A DNA stretch of 64,000 nucleotides from Gammaproteobacteria bacterium (GCA_030654835.1 JAURWS010000012.1:1-64000), one strand, 5' to 3'. Shown: positions 35,309 through 46,452, counted from the stretch's first letter. A program made the numbers and translations. Notes: generated from the letters alone by a model not told the origin.

Positions 35309-37432
35309 TCAGAAGCGGTAAACAAACCCCGCGTCGACACTGCGTTCCGTGCCGACGTAGATGCCTTGGCGCAGGCTGGCCATGTAACGTTTGTCAGCCA
35401 GATTCCTGATACTGCCACTGAACGACAGCTGGCTGTTCACCTCATAGACCATATTCAGATCGAGCAGGGTGTAGCCCTTGATGCGCCCGGTGTAAAAACC
35501 CGTCAGGCTTTCCGCGATCGCCACCGTGTTGGCGACGTCTGTGTATTGCTCACCCGTGTGATGCAGATTCACGGATGAGCGTAGACCGCCGACGCTGTAG
35601 TCGAGGCTCAGGTTGCCAGTCCACTCCGGCGTGTAGGTAATGCGGTTGCCATCGGGCGTGTTGATCGAGCCGTTGGCGTTGTAACGATTGCCATCGAACT
35701 CGGCATCCGGAATCCACGTCGTGTTGCCGTTGATGCTGAAACCCGCACCCAGATCGAATCCGGCTCCAAGCTCCAGACCCTGATGGAGGGTCGCTCCGCC
35801 GTTGGTGCGCTGGAACTGACTGTTGCTGTTGGCCGGGATGATCTGATTGTCGAAATCCATGCGGAATGCGGCCATCTCGTAGCTCAGGCGGCCACTGCCA
35901 CCGCGCAGCCCCACTTCCATATTCACGGAGCGTTCGGCATCCAGTTGCTGGTCCTCCAAACCATCAAGCGCATCACTGTTGAGTGCGGGTGAGAAAGCCT
36001 TGTAAGCACTGGCGAACAGTTGCAGCTCCGGCGTGAATTGCCAGGTCAGCCCGAGACCGGGGAGGTATTCGGTGTTGGAACTGCCTGCCGTTGCGCCCTG
36101 CGCCGCTGTACGACGACGATCCTTGCGGCCCTGCTCATATTTTTCGATGCGCAAACCGGCAGTCAGCGCCACATTTTCGGTCAGCTGCAAGAGATTCTGC
36201 CCATAGAGAGCAAGGCTGTCTGCCGAGTCGCGCACGTCTTTGCTGAGCGGTCCGGTGCGGGGAGTGACGCGGGTGGCGGCCACGGTGACGTCATCCATCG
36301 TCTCTGTCATGTAACGCAGGCCTAACTCTGCTTCGCTGGTCATGCCGAACAGGGAATGCTCCACTTGCAGACGACTTTCGACGCCAAAGCGTTCGAAGGA
36401 GCGATTGTTGCCATTGAGAGCATCCGTGTAGACCCAGCTGCGTGCTGCAGCAGACGCAGCGTTGTTGGTGTTGAAGCGCCAGTAATCGCGCCAGGTCTCG
36501 CTGCCATACACCAGCGTGTTCAGACGTGCGGTGTCACTGATTTCCCACTCGTGGTTAAGATCGACAGAGCGACGGCCGGACAGGAGCCAGTCGTCTGGTG
36601 CCGGGTTGTCGCGGCTGTCGGCGTAATACTCATTCAGGAAGACGCCACGGTAAGAGATGTTGGCGTCGCTCTTGTAGTCGGAATACTTGAGACTGAGGGA
36701 CTGATTATTGCCGATCTGCAGGCCGGTCTTGAGCACGATATCGGTCATGCCATAACCCTTATCCATGAAGCCGTCGCTCTCATCGCGAGTGGCCAGGATG
36801 CCGAACACCGCGTCCCCGGATGGCGAGCTGCCACCGGCTTCCAGAGTCGCTTCACGGGAATTGAATGACCCGCCACGCAGTGACAGTTGCACGCCGTCTG
36901 CGGGCTGTCGGGTGACGTAGTTGATGACGCCGCCGATGGTGCTCGGCCCATAGCGCAGGGATGCGGCTCCCTTGAGGATCTCAATGCCTTCCATGCGCTG
37001 CACGCGCGGATTGTAGTAACGGCCATTGCCGACAAAGAGGCCCGGGGCGACGGGGACGCCGTCTTCCAGAATCAGCGTCTTGTAATCCGCTGAACTGAGG
37101 CCGCGCACGCCGATATTGGCCACGATCGCGCTTTCTTCTTCCGGCTTGACAGTCACACCCGGCACCGTGCGCAGGATGTCTTCGGTGGAGCGGGGCTGGT
37201 TCAGCTCCAGTTGCTCGAGATTCACAATGGACACCGCGCCGGGTTGACGAAGCGCCGCATTCTCTTCCTTGCCAATCACATAGATCGCGGGCAACTCGCG
37301 CTCGCTGTCACCGTTGTCGCTCTGCTCTGAACCCTGCGCGAAGAGAGGCTGGCTGGCGAGCAGGCCAGTGGCGGCAAGCGCCAGAACCAGGGGTTTAACC
37401 GTGAATTGAGGGGCAGTAAGGCGGTGTTGCAT
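35309..37432 (-). CDS. TonB-dependent outer-membrane receptor, iron-regulated (FecA-like)
   Basis: 707 residues. Signal peptide at about 1-34 (KPLVLALAATGLLASQPLFAQ), plug domain with the TonB-box-like region IYVIGKEEN and the plug motifs STEDILRTVPGVTV and VRGLSS, then a 22-strand barrel ending in RSVDAGFVYRF, with a C-terminal Phe as expected for barrel assembly. Most similar in pattern to Fe(III)-dicitrate and siderophore receptors. I choose the ATG at 37432 (MQHRLTAP) because GGAG lies six bases upstream. A Fur box upstream indicates iron repression. No FecI/FecR pair or periplasmic binding protein is adjacent. Confidence 0.92.
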   Translation of the reverse strand: MQHRLTAPQFTVKPLVLALAATGLLASQPLFAQGSEQSDNGDSERELPAIYVIGKEENAALRQPGAVSIVNLEQLELNQPRSTEDILRTVPGVTVKPEEESAIVANIGVRGLSSADYKTLILEDGVPVAPGLFVGNGRYYNPRVQRMEGIEILKGAASLRYGPSTIGGVINYVTRQPADGVQLSLRGGSFNSREATLEAGGSSPSGDAVFGILATRDESDGFMDKGYGMTDIVLKTGLQIGNNQSLSLKYSDYKSDANISYRGVFLNEYYADSRDNPAPDDWLLSGRRSVDLNHEWEISDTARLNTLVYGSETWRDYWRFNTNNAASAAARSWVYTDALNGNNRSFERFGVESRLQVEHSLFGMTSEAELGLRYMTETMDDVTVAATRVTPRTGPLSKDVRDSADSLALYGQNLLQLTENVALTAGLRIEKYEQGRKDRRRTAAQGATAGSSNTEYLPGLGLTWQFTPELQLFASAYKAFSPALNSDALDGLEDQQLDAERSVNMEVGLRGGSGRLSYEMAAFRMDFDNQIIPANSNSQFQRTNGGATLHQGLELGAGFDLGAGFSINGNTTWIPDAEFDGNRYNANGSINTPDGNRITYTPEWTGNLSLDYSVGGLRSSVNLHHTGEQYTDVANTVAIAESLTGFYTGRIKGYTLLDLNMVYEVNSQLSFSGSIRNLADKRYMASLRQGIYVGTERSVDAGFVYRF

Positions 37433-37496
37433 GTGATTCTCCATAAAGACAACGAGTCTGTGGGCAGGAAAGGTCGGGGCGCGACGTTTCAACTGT

Positions 37497-37533
37497 TGAG
37501 AATCATTGTACAGATGAGAATCATTATCATCAA
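37497..37533. promoter_or_regulatory. Fur box(es) upstream of the TonB receptor
   Basis: TGAGAATCATT at 37497-37507 and ATGAGAATCATTATCATCAA at 37514-37533 match the Fur consensus (GATAATGATAATCATTATC) in overlapping hexamers. They lie 65-100 bases upstream of the receptor start codon in the direction of its transcription. This is consistent with repression under iron-replete conditions. Confidence 0.85.
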
Positions 37534-37607
37534 TAGCGAAAGTTAAACTTTTCTGATCTGCTATATATCTCCAATGTGTCTGAGACCTAGCTTTAATATG
37601 TGCAGTA

Positions 37608-37744
37608 GTAGAGACGCGCGCTGGGTGCGGCCACGTCAGGACACGCCTGCGAGCACATCCGTGTGGGCTCGGGTCGCGCCATCCATGGCGCTCCACGGTC
37701 CTGCCGTGGCCGCACCCGGCGCGCGTCTCGGCACGGGGAGTGCC
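37608..37744. repeat. structured repeat L (palindromic arms, conserved core)
   Basis: Outer arms 37611-37635 (GAGACGCGCGCTGGGTGCGG on to CCACG) and 37705-37729 (CGTGGCCGCACCC on to GTCTC) pair almost perfectly. Inside is a smaller pair CAGGAC (37637-37642) with GTCCTG (37698-37703) and two hairpins, CGAGCACA...TGTGGGCTCG and GCGCCATCCATGGCGC. The whole folds as a three-way or cloverleaf-like structure. It ends with GGCACGGGGAGTGCC. Its core occurs again, inverted, in element R on the other side of the glycosylase-like gene. No known repeat family is recognised. Confidence 0.85.
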
Positions 37745-37750
37745 ACGTCC

Positions 37751-38314
37751 TTAGAGTTTTGAGAGCCCAAATGAACTCTTGTTCAGTCTCAAGAACTCGA
37801 ACAATGCACTATTGTCTGTCACTGTTCCTGGCTGGTTTTGGGCCTGTTGGCCGGTATGGTGTCCTCCATAGATGCGTGCGGTGCCAACCCTTGTTGAGAA
37901 GTAGACAAGAAGGTCTCTTGCAAGCGCTCCCATGAGAACAACGTGTTTGAGATTGGGGGATATTTGTCGGAGGAGATGATCGTGAAGCGGCTTCGCTTCC
38001 GTAACCATCTTGCGAGTCGGCTTGTGTCCGTATAAGCGCCATGGTATGGCGTTCCAAACCAATACTCCGGGGAGTTCGTTATCATCGAATCCGAGCCGAA
38101 CAAGACGAAGCAACTCACTCGCAGTTGGATCTAAGTTGTGCATTGAGACGCGATCAATTTGCGGGCCTGGCGTCTCAAGGACTATCAGCGTGTGAGGTAG
38201 ACGATCAGTCCGCGGGCAAAAGTTGGGAAAATGCTTGTCTGGGTATTTTTCTTTCCAGATGTTCAAGAGATTTTGTAACTCGATCTGAAAATTTGACTCA
38301 TCGGTACCAGGCAT
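37751..38314 (-). CDS. uracil-DNA-glycosylase-like protein
   Basis: 187 residues. The pattern follows a divergent UDG-superfamily group: VLETPGP (residues 45-51) as motif A, HNLDPTASELLRLVRLGF (59-76), WNAIPWRL (87-94), KHVVLMGALARDLL (123-136) and GGHHTGQQAQNQPG (150-163) as the C-terminal motif B region. Catalytic details cannot be settled, since there is no classic GQDPYH. I use the ATG at 38314 because GGGAG lies at the right distance; the frame runs 19 codons further to an ATG at 38371. Base composition is clearly lower in GC than the neighbours. It lies exactly between two structured repeats, which suggests a transferred cassette. Confidence 0.6.
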   Translation of the reverse strand: MPGTDESNFQIELQNLLNIWKEKYPDKHFPNFCPRTDRLPHTLIVLETPGPQIDRVSMHNLDPTASELLRLVRLGFDDNELPGVLVWNAIPWRLYGHKPTRKMVTEAKPLHDHLLRQISPNLKHVVLMGALARDLLVYFSTRVGTARIYGGHHTGQQAQNQPGTVTDNSALFEFLRLNKSSFGLSKL

Positions 38315-38411
38315 AATTCTTCTCCCAATGTCGTGCCAGACTACCACGAAATGTTTGTGCGGAATCTCCATCCAAGGTCTCGGTTCATGAGACTTGATAA
38401 CTACTGCAATC

Positions 38412-38598
38412 GTAGAGACGTGCCCCGTGCATGATCACGGCAAGACCGTGGAGCGCCAGGGCGGAAAAATGCTCCTGCATTTTCTGCACTCCCGCCCTCC
38501 ATGGCGGTCGGATGGCGCGACCCGAGCCCACACGGATGTGCTCGCAGGCGTGTCTTGACGTGATCATGCACGGGGCACGTTTCGGCACGCGGAGCACC
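38412..38598. repeat. structured repeat R, inverted-core copy of element L
   Basis: Outer arms 38415-38439 (GAGACGTGCCCCGTGCATGA on to TCACG) and 38559-38583 (CGTGATCATGCACGGGGCAC on to GTTTC) pair, although their sequence differs from the arms of L. The core (CAAGAC at 38441 with GTCTTG at 38552; GCGAGCACATCC-type hairpin; GCGCCA/TGGCGC hairpin) is the core of L in reverse orientation. The ends GTAGAGACG and CGGCACGCGGAGCACC are in the same orientation as in L. One hairpin is longer than in L because of an extra 45 bases or so. It ends six bases from the ygiQ stop. Confidence 0.85.
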
Positions 38599-38604
38599 AA
38601 AACC

Positions 38605-40770
<2,166 letters not shown>

Positions 40771-40788
40771 TATTCGTTTCTAGCGTGC

Positions 40789-40828
40789 GTTTCTATCAAG
40801 AGTTTCTATCGAAAGCTTTTATCGAAAG
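40789..40828. repeat. short degenerate direct repeats before ygiQ
   Basis: GTTTCTATCAAGA, GTTTCTATCGAAAGC and TTTTATCGAAAG follow one another in the gap between ygiQ and the DUF945 gene, and the last one contains the stop codon of DUF945. They probably arose by slippage; no function is evident. Confidence 0.55.
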
Positions 40829-42192
40829 TTCAGGAACGGTGCGAGCGCGAAGCTGTTGCCATTCACATCAACATTGCCATCCTGCAGATTGGCCCTGAGC
40901 ACTACCTTGCCGTTGTCCTCTATCAGCAAGCCCTGCGTTGTATACGCCTTGGCGGCGGCGGCCAGCGAACTCGCTGCTACCGTCTCGGCGTTGGCGGCAA
41001 TCTCCAGCGTCACCTCAAGCAAATGCAGCATGGTGGCTGTATCTATCTGCTCCAGAGACGTCAGGGACGGCATGCCCGGCCAACTCATGTCCAGCGTCGC
41101 CTCGTGCGCGCCACCCCAGGCCTGCAGATTGAGGGTGCTGGTCTGTTGCATGGGAGCCTGCAGAAGGTGCAGTGCCAGCGTCTCGCTGTGCTCGGCGATG
41201 TGCGCCTGCAACTGCGGCGCCGTCATGGCTCGCATCGTGCCCTGCGTCTCGCGCAGAAAGCTCAGATATTCCGTGGCCAGCGTCTCGTCGATTCCTGCAA
41301 GTTGGGTCGTCAGGGTCAGAGATTCAAGGGGCAGGGCAGATTCAATCCGGGCAACGCCCAGAGTCTGCTCCAGTGTTATGGTTTTTGTGTCGGCTTGCTG
41401 GCGGGCGGCATAGTCTATGCTAATCCCGTGCATGGTCAAGCTGTCACTGTCCGCTGCTGTCACAGACCCCAGCAATGGCAGCGCTGGCAGGTCATCGATC
41501 TGCAGTCGCTGTGCAGCGATGCTCAGCGTGCCGGGCAAGGGGGTGGCGCTCAATTCGGTGCTGTGGGCATGCACGGTGGCCTGGCTGGCGACGGCGTCAT
41601 AGAACGAATTGATGACGTGCACCTCGCTGCTGCTGAGGTGCAGATCGGCCTCACCATCGGCAGCCAGTGTCAGGCTGGCTTGCAGGTCCGCCAGCGTGAC
41701 TGCGGTCGGCTCCAGTGGACTGCCCTGCACGGCGGGCAGGCTGAAAGTCTGCGATCCAGCCAGCAGTTCCAGGCGCTGCGAGCCATCCAGCCCCGACAGC
41801 ACGCTGACCTGGCTGCCAGCTCCCTCGGCGAACAGCTGTTGTAGAGGATGTTTAGGAGGGAGGCCGCTGATGACCGGAGTCAGATGTGCCCACGCCACGC
41901 CCGGGCGCAAGCCGCTGTCCGTGGCCAGCAACGGACCATGGGAGAGCTGCACGCCACTTGTCAGTGTGATGTCTTCGTAAACGACGCCGGCAATCACCGG
42001 CGCGGTCACCGTGATCTGCCCCGCACTGGAGAACCAGCCCGACTCCATGCGCAGCACCAATCCAGGCTGACCGGTGAGTTCGCGCAACGTCGTCTCGGTA
42101 CGACTGTCGCTGATCACCAACCCCATGAGTAAAGGGCTTATCGCGAGCAACAGTGCCGCCACGGCGCCAATAAGTAACACGACTTTCTTCAT
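40819..42192 (-). CDS. DUF945 family (YdgA-like) exported protein
   Basis: 457 residues. An N-terminal signal anchor (KKVVLLIGAVAALLLAISPLLMGLVI) is followed by the family pattern: an early Arg-rich segment (SDSRTETTLRELTG), then VYEDITLTSG and LSHGPLL, where the latter is typical of DUF945. The rest is a long beta-rich periplasmic domain with no catalytic motif. YdgA homologues are inner-membrane or periplasmic proteins of unknown role. The ATG at 42192 has AGGAG. It lies upstream of ygiQ in the same direction; whether they share a transcript is unclear, as 48 bases separate them. Confidence 0.85.
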   Translation of the reverse strand: MKKVVLLIGAVAALLLAISPLLMGLVISDSRTETTLRELTGQPGLVLRMESGWFSSAGQITVTAPVIAGVVYEDITLTSGVQLSHGPLLATDSGLRPGVAWAHLTPVISGLPPKHPLQQLFAEGAGSQVSVLSGLDGSQRLELLAGSQTFSLPAVQGSPLEPTAVTLADLQASLTLAADGEADLHLSSSEVHVINSFYDAVASQATVHAHSTELSATPLPGTLSIAAQRLQIDDLPALPLLGSVTAADSDSLTMHGISIDYAARQQADTKTITLEQTLGVARIESALPLESLTLTTQLAGIDETLATEYLSFLRETQGTMRAMTAPQLQAHIAEHSETLALHLLQAPMQQTSTLNLQAWGGAHEATLDMSWPGMPSLTSLEQIDTATMLHLLEVTLEIAANAETVAASSLAAAAKAYTTQGLLIEDNGKVVLRANLQDGNVDVNGNSFALAPFLNFR

Positions 42193-42471
42193 AGCTCTCC
42201 TGCTAACCGCCTGTTGACGATGCTCAACGGGCGGTGCCTGCGCAGCAGCTTAGCAGGATTGGCGAGGGCGCTGGAAGCAATTGAATTGCAAGGATTTCCG
42301 GTAGGTTGGCGGGAGTTCGCGGATTATTGCGTTTTCCTTCACAACCACAGCGTTGAAAGTTGATTTGCGGCATTTGATTGGATTAAAGTCCCGGCCGACT
42401 CGTTTTAGTAGGTCTGCGTCCAGCAGACTTTGACAACCACGGAACTTATGTTGTCTGCAGAGGAAGTTTCC

Positions 42472-45400
42472 ATGTCTGACCGGTTTGAGAATTCCCGCAA
42501 GTCCCTGCTGCTCGGCAGCGTCGTTCTAGGGGTTGCCTGCGTGCCGGTGCACGCACAGCCCGCTCAGCCACCGTCTGCTCAACTACAGTCCACCTCTGCT
42601 CAGAGTGCCGGTTCGGAGGTTGAGGAGATTGTTGTCACCGGCTCTTATCTGCGCGGCAGTCCGCTGGACGGCCCGACTCCGGTACAGATCATCGACCGCA
42701 CCAGTATCGAGACCCAGGGCGCCGCCCAGATCTGGGATGTGGTGAAGAATCTGGAGGTCAACTCCGGTTCGATCACCAACCCCGGCTCCGGCGAAAACAG
42801 CCAGGTCGAAGGTATCGCCAACATCAATCTGCGCAACCTCGGCGAGAACTCGACGCTAACGCTGATCAATGGGCGCCGTCAGGTGTCGGCCGCTACCACC
42901 ACCGCCAGCGGCGGCGAGATGGTCGATCTGAACGCCATTCCGCTGGTAATGGTCGAGCGCCTTGAGGTGCTGACCGACGGCGGCTCGGCTCTCTACGGTT
43001 CCGACGCGGTGGCCGGTGCGGTGAACGTCATCATGCGCACCGACTTCGAGGGGCTGGAACTCTACGGAGACGTGCAGGGTGTGGAAAAGGCCGGTGATCT
43101 ATTCGACACCACGACCAGCGCCATCTGGGGCTGGGCTGACGACAGCGGCGACACCCATTTCGTGATTTCCGGTGAGCGCCACGAACGTGACCCCGTGCCG
43201 GTGGAATACGCCCGCTACTTCGATGCCAATGCGCAGTTCAGCGACATCGTTGGTGCCACCCCCGGCAGTGCTGGCGCCGTGTTCAACAACCCGGCGTTCG
43301 GCGCCAACTTCAACAAGGCCTATATCAACAGCGCGGTGATGGCTCGCAATGTCGCCGAGGGCGGGCAGGCTCTACCGGTCTATACCGATCCGCTGTGCGC
43401 GACCCTGCGTGACACCGATGGCGAGGCGTTCTTCGTCGGCAATCGTATCGACAAGCGTGGCGAGAACACCGGCTCCTGCCGTGAGCACACCTATGACTGG
43501 CAATACATGAGTCTGGGCCTGGAGCGCGACAGCATCGCCGGTGCCTTCAGTCACCGCTTCAGCGACAAGGCCGAGTTCTACTCCTTCTTCCAATGGTCGG
43601 ACTCGCGCATCGAGCGCACCGACTCCGGCGCCGTGAATTCCCGTGGCCCGGCTGTGTTCCTGGCGGCACCGGGTTCCCACACTGGCAATCCGGCCTGGGG
43701 CGGCTACGCCATCGGCCAGACGGCAGAGCTGGGCTTCTATGCGCCGGCCGTCGGGCTGCCACGCCCGACCGGCATTACCAATGCCCCGAATGCGCTCGCC
43801 AACGGCGGCATGAATGTGCCGATGTATGCCACCGTGCGGGTCGGCACGCCACGCATCGGCGGCGACAGCAATTTCACCGACACCAGCACAGTGGGTGTCC
43901 AGGCCGGAGTCAAAGGCGAGTTGCTGGCGCTGAATGATCGCCACTTTACCTATGACGTGAGTTATGCCTGGAGCGGCACCAGCTTCGAACAGAGCTACCG
44001 CACGCTGCAGCGCGACCGCGCCGAACTGGCGGCTAACGGCCTCGGGGGGCCAGGTTGCACTCCCAACGGTCGCGCCGATTTCGACTGGCGGCATGCGCCC
44101 GGTCCGCTGGGCGGCGCCTTGCCCACGTTCTGGAACGCCTCCAACGGCGCGCTGGGCGATGGCCTGACGCAGACCTTCTTCCCCGGTTTCGTGCTCAATA
44201 CCCGCGAGACACTCTCGCTGGCGCTGACTAGCAACAATCAGGGCAAAGGGGGGTGTCAGTTCTACAACCCGTTCCTGACGGCCGTGACCAATCCCGCGCT
44301 GGCCAACACGCAGCAGCTGGTCGACTGGATGAGCCCGACCATATTGCGCGCCGACAAGCGCAACAAGCTGGGCGTCATCGACGCCGTGGTCACCGGTGAA
44401 CTGCTGGAGCTGCGTGGAGGCACGGCACAGTTTGCGGCCGGAGCCCAGTACCGCATGCAGAACAACAAATCCCGAGCGCCAGCGCTCAACCTGCCCGGCA
44501 TCCCGAACGCGATCCTCGGCTACGACAGCAAGGGCGTGCCCAATCGCTTTCATTATGTGAGCAACAATTACGAGTGCTCTTATTGCATCTTCAACTACGA
44601 CAACGACCGCAACGTGAAGGCGGTGTTCACCGAGCTTTCCTTGCCGGTGCTGGCGAACGTGGAGACGCAACTGGCCCTGCGCTGGGAGAGTTACGGCGGC
44701 GGCATCGGCAGCGAGGTCACGCCGAAGCTGGCGGCGAGCTGGCGTGTCATCGATGACCTGCTGCTGCGTGGCTCCTTCTCGCAGTCCTTCCGCGCGCCCA
44801 ATATCGGCATCGTGGAGGAGGGGCTGGAGGGCTCGAACATCACCTTCCGTGATCCGCTGCGTAATCAGGCGGTGCGTGCAGGACTGTTGCCGCCCACCAA
44901 TGAGAACGCACGCCCCAATACCACCTACACGCTGAGCGCGGCCGCTCCGAACGTGGGTAACGAGCGCTCCGACACCTTCAACATCGGTTTTCAGTGGACG
45001 CCTTCAGCGCCTGCACTGGCAGGGCTTAGCGTGAACGCCGACCTCTGGCGCTTCGAGCTGAACGACAAGGTGCTGCCGCAGCCGGGCATCTCCGCCATCG
45101 CGGGCGAGATCGAGGCATTCAAGGTGGCGGCCGCGAACCCGGCCAACTATCTGCTCAACAGCACGCTGTCCGGCAACTCGGCGACGCCCTACAAAGCTTG
45201 TGATGCTGCGGCACTGGAAGCGCAGTACGGGCGCAATTCCACGCAGAGACTGGACTGTGTGGTCGACCCGCGCACCTACATCGTGCCCGGTGTCGTCCGT
45301 ACCTTTGCCACCACCACGGCGGAGTTGACCACCACTACGTTGAGCACCATCAATGCCGGCACCATCATCTCCGATGGTATCGATTTGAAGCTTGGTTATG

Positions 45401-45924
45401 ACTGGGCCAATTCTCTGGGGCTCTTCCGCGTCGGGCTGGATTACACGCATGTGCGTCAGTACCGCCTGATCGACGTGCCAGGGCTGGAGCTGGGGCTGCT
45501 GGAGACGGGAGTGTTCGATGCGGCCGGCACCACGGGCGACGGCAATCTGGTGCGCTCGCTGCCGGACAATCGTGGCAACATTCACTTCAACTGGTCGCGG
45601 GAGCAGCACAGCGTGGCGGTCATTACGCGACTGATTGGTTCCTATCGTGACCTGCGTTACGAAAGCACCTGGCAGACCGGCAACGATCTGGTGCGATCAC
45701 TGGTGCGCAAGGAAATCGCCAGCTATCAGAGTTGGGATCTGCAATACACCTATGCACGTGACTGGGCTAATGCGAGCTGGGGCACCTCGGTGTTCACGGT
45801 CGGTCTGCTGGATGCGTTCAATGCGGAGATTCCCTACCGAGAAGACGGCGTGATGAACTACGACGCCAGCGTGTTCGATGGTCGTGGTCGCCGCGTCTAT
45901 GCGCGGGTGCTCCTGCAGCTGTGA
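42472..45924 (+). CDS. large TonB-dependent receptor (OM substrate uptake)
   Basis: About 1150 residues, considerably longer than siderophore receptors. A signal peptide of about 28 residues (LLLGSVVLGVACVPVHAQ) precedes EEIVVTGSYLRG, the plug start typical of proteobacterial receptors for polysaccharide or oligomer uptake, then IDRTSIETQGAAQIWD, LINGRRQ and ALYGSDAVAGAVNVI. The barrel ends in RRVYARVLLQL. I prefer the ATG at 42472, with GAGGAA upstream, over an in-frame TTG at 42430. No sugar enzyme or regulator is adjacent, so the substrate cannot be named. It is divergent from the DUF945 gene with 279 bases between. Confidence 0.9.
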   Translation: MSDRFENSRKSLLLGSVVLGVACVPVHAQPAQPPSAQLQSTSAQSAGSEVEEIVVTGSYLRGSPLDGPTPVQIIDRTSIETQGAAQIWDVVKNLEVNSGSITNPGSGENSQVEGIANINLRNLGENSTLTLINGRRQVSAATTTASGGEMVDLNAIPLVMVERLEVLTDGGSALYGSDAVAGAVNVIMRTDFEGLELYGDVQGVEKAGDLFDTTTSAIWGWADDSGDTHFVISGERHERDPVPVEYARYFDANAQFSDIVGATPGSAGAVFNNPAFGANFNKAYINSAVMARNVAEGGQALPVYTDPLCATLRDTDGEAFFVGNRIDKRGENTGSCREHTYDWQYMSLGLERDSIAGAFSHRFSDKAEFYSFFQWSDSRIERTDSGAVNSRGPAVFLAAPGSHTGNPAWGGYAIGQTAELGFYAPAVGLPRPTGITNAPNALANGGMNVPMYATVRVGTPRIGGDSNFTDTSTVGVQAGVKGELLALNDRHFTYDVSYAWSGTSFEQSYRTLQRDRAELAANGLGGPGCTPNGRADFDWRHAPGPLGGALPTFWNASNGALGDGLTQTFFPGFVLNTRETLSLALTSNNQGKGGCQFYNPFLTAVTNPALANTQQLVDWMSPTILRADKRNKLGVIDAVVTGELLELRGGTAQFAAGAQYRMQNNKSRAPALNLPGIPNAILGYDSKGVPNRFHYVSNNYECSYCIFNYDNDRNVKAVFTELSLPVLANVETQLALRWESYGGGIGSEVTPKLAASWRVIDDLLLRGSFSQSFRAPNIGIVEEGLEGSNITFRDPLRNQAVRAGLLPPTNENARPNTTYTLSAAAPNVGNERSDTFNIGFQWTPSAPALAGLSVNADLWRFELNDKVLPQPGISAIAGEIEAFKVAAANPANYLLNSTLSGNSATPYKACDAAALEAQYGRNSTQRLDCVVDPRTYIVPGVVRTFATTTAELTTTTLSTINAGTIISDGIDLKLGYDWANSLGLFRVGLDYTHVRQYRLIDVPGLELGLLETGVFDAAGTTGDGNLVRSLPDNRGNIHFNWSREQHSVAVITRLIGSYRDLRYESTWQTGNDLVRSLVRKEIASYQSWDLQYTYARDWANASWGTSVFTVGLLDAFNAEIPYREDGVMNYDASVFDGRGRRVYARVLLQL

Positions 45925-45940
45925 TTCGGTGCTCTGCGGT

Positions 45941-46408
45941 TCAGGCGCTGAAGAGCATCTCGATGTGTGGAATGCCGTCTTCGTCGTAAGGCGCGGAGAC
46001 GGCGCTGAAGCCGAGGCTGCTGTAGAAATTCTGCAGATACAGCTGGGCCGATATTCTAATTTCCGTGTGAAGATCAGATCGCTCGCCCCCGGACGAATAC
46101 GATGCGGCGGCGAGCGTCAGCGCCCTCTGCATCAATTCGCGCCCGAGTCCGCTGCCGCGCTGGGCCAGCGCGGTGCAGACACGGCCTATGGATGCCTCCT
46201 GGTACTTCAGCCCCGGCGGCAGCAGGCGACAATAAGCGACCACGCATCCCTGCTGCACTGCGAACAGATGCAGTGCCGCGCGATCATAGCCGTCCGCGTC
46301 CAGATAGACGCAATTCTGTTCGACGACAAACACCTGCTGGCGCAGTTGCACTATCTGATAGAGCTCTTCTGTGCCCAGTGCCGCAAACGTCTTGTTGAAC
46401 CACTCCAT
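45941..46408 (-). CDS. elaA: ElaA family GNAT acetyltransferase
   Basis: 155 residues with the GNAT fold: the LRQQVFVVEQNCVYLDADGYDR start (typical ElaA), the acetyl-CoA-binding segment IGRVCTALAQRGSGLGRELMQRAL, and the C-terminal YSSLGFSAVSAPYDEDGIPHIEM. Substrate unknown. Its start codon is preceded on the minus strand by a run of GAGCTGA heptamers (46411-46452), so copy-number changes there could alter its leader and translation. Confidence 0.9.
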   Translation of the reverse strand: MEWFNKTFAALGTEELYQIVQLRQQVFVVEQNCVYLDADGYDRAALHLFAVQQGCVVAYCRLLPPGLKYQEASIGRVCTALAQRGSGLGRELMQRALTLAAASYSSGGERSDLHTEIRISAQLYLQNFYSSLGFSAVSAPYDEDGIPHIEMLFSA

Positions 46409-46410
46409 CC

Positions 46411-46452
46411 TCAGCTCTCAGCTCTCAGCTCTCAGCTCGCAGTTCTCAATTC
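46411..46452. repeat. heptamer tandem repeat TCAGCTC upstream of elaA
   Basis: Four perfect TCAGCTC copies and two degenerate ones (GCAGTTC, TCAATTC). On the minus strand this reads GAGCTGA and supplies the leader of elaA up to three bases before its ATG, including possible GAG-type ribosome-binding cores. The left part overlaps the last two codons and stop of the upstream YHS-like gene. Tandem heptamers are prone to slippage. Confidence 0.85.

Noticed and set aside
35309-37432. Sigma/anti-sigma (FecI/FecR) control of the TonB receptor
   Set aside because: No N-terminal signalling extension is evident in the receptor and no such genes flank it; a Fur box explains regulation.
37608-38598. Structured repeats as integron attC sites
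   Set aside because: attC sites end in GTTRRRY/RYYYAAC cores, which are not at the ends of either element, and the outer arms are perfectly paired rather than having the attC bulges. No integrase is in the window.
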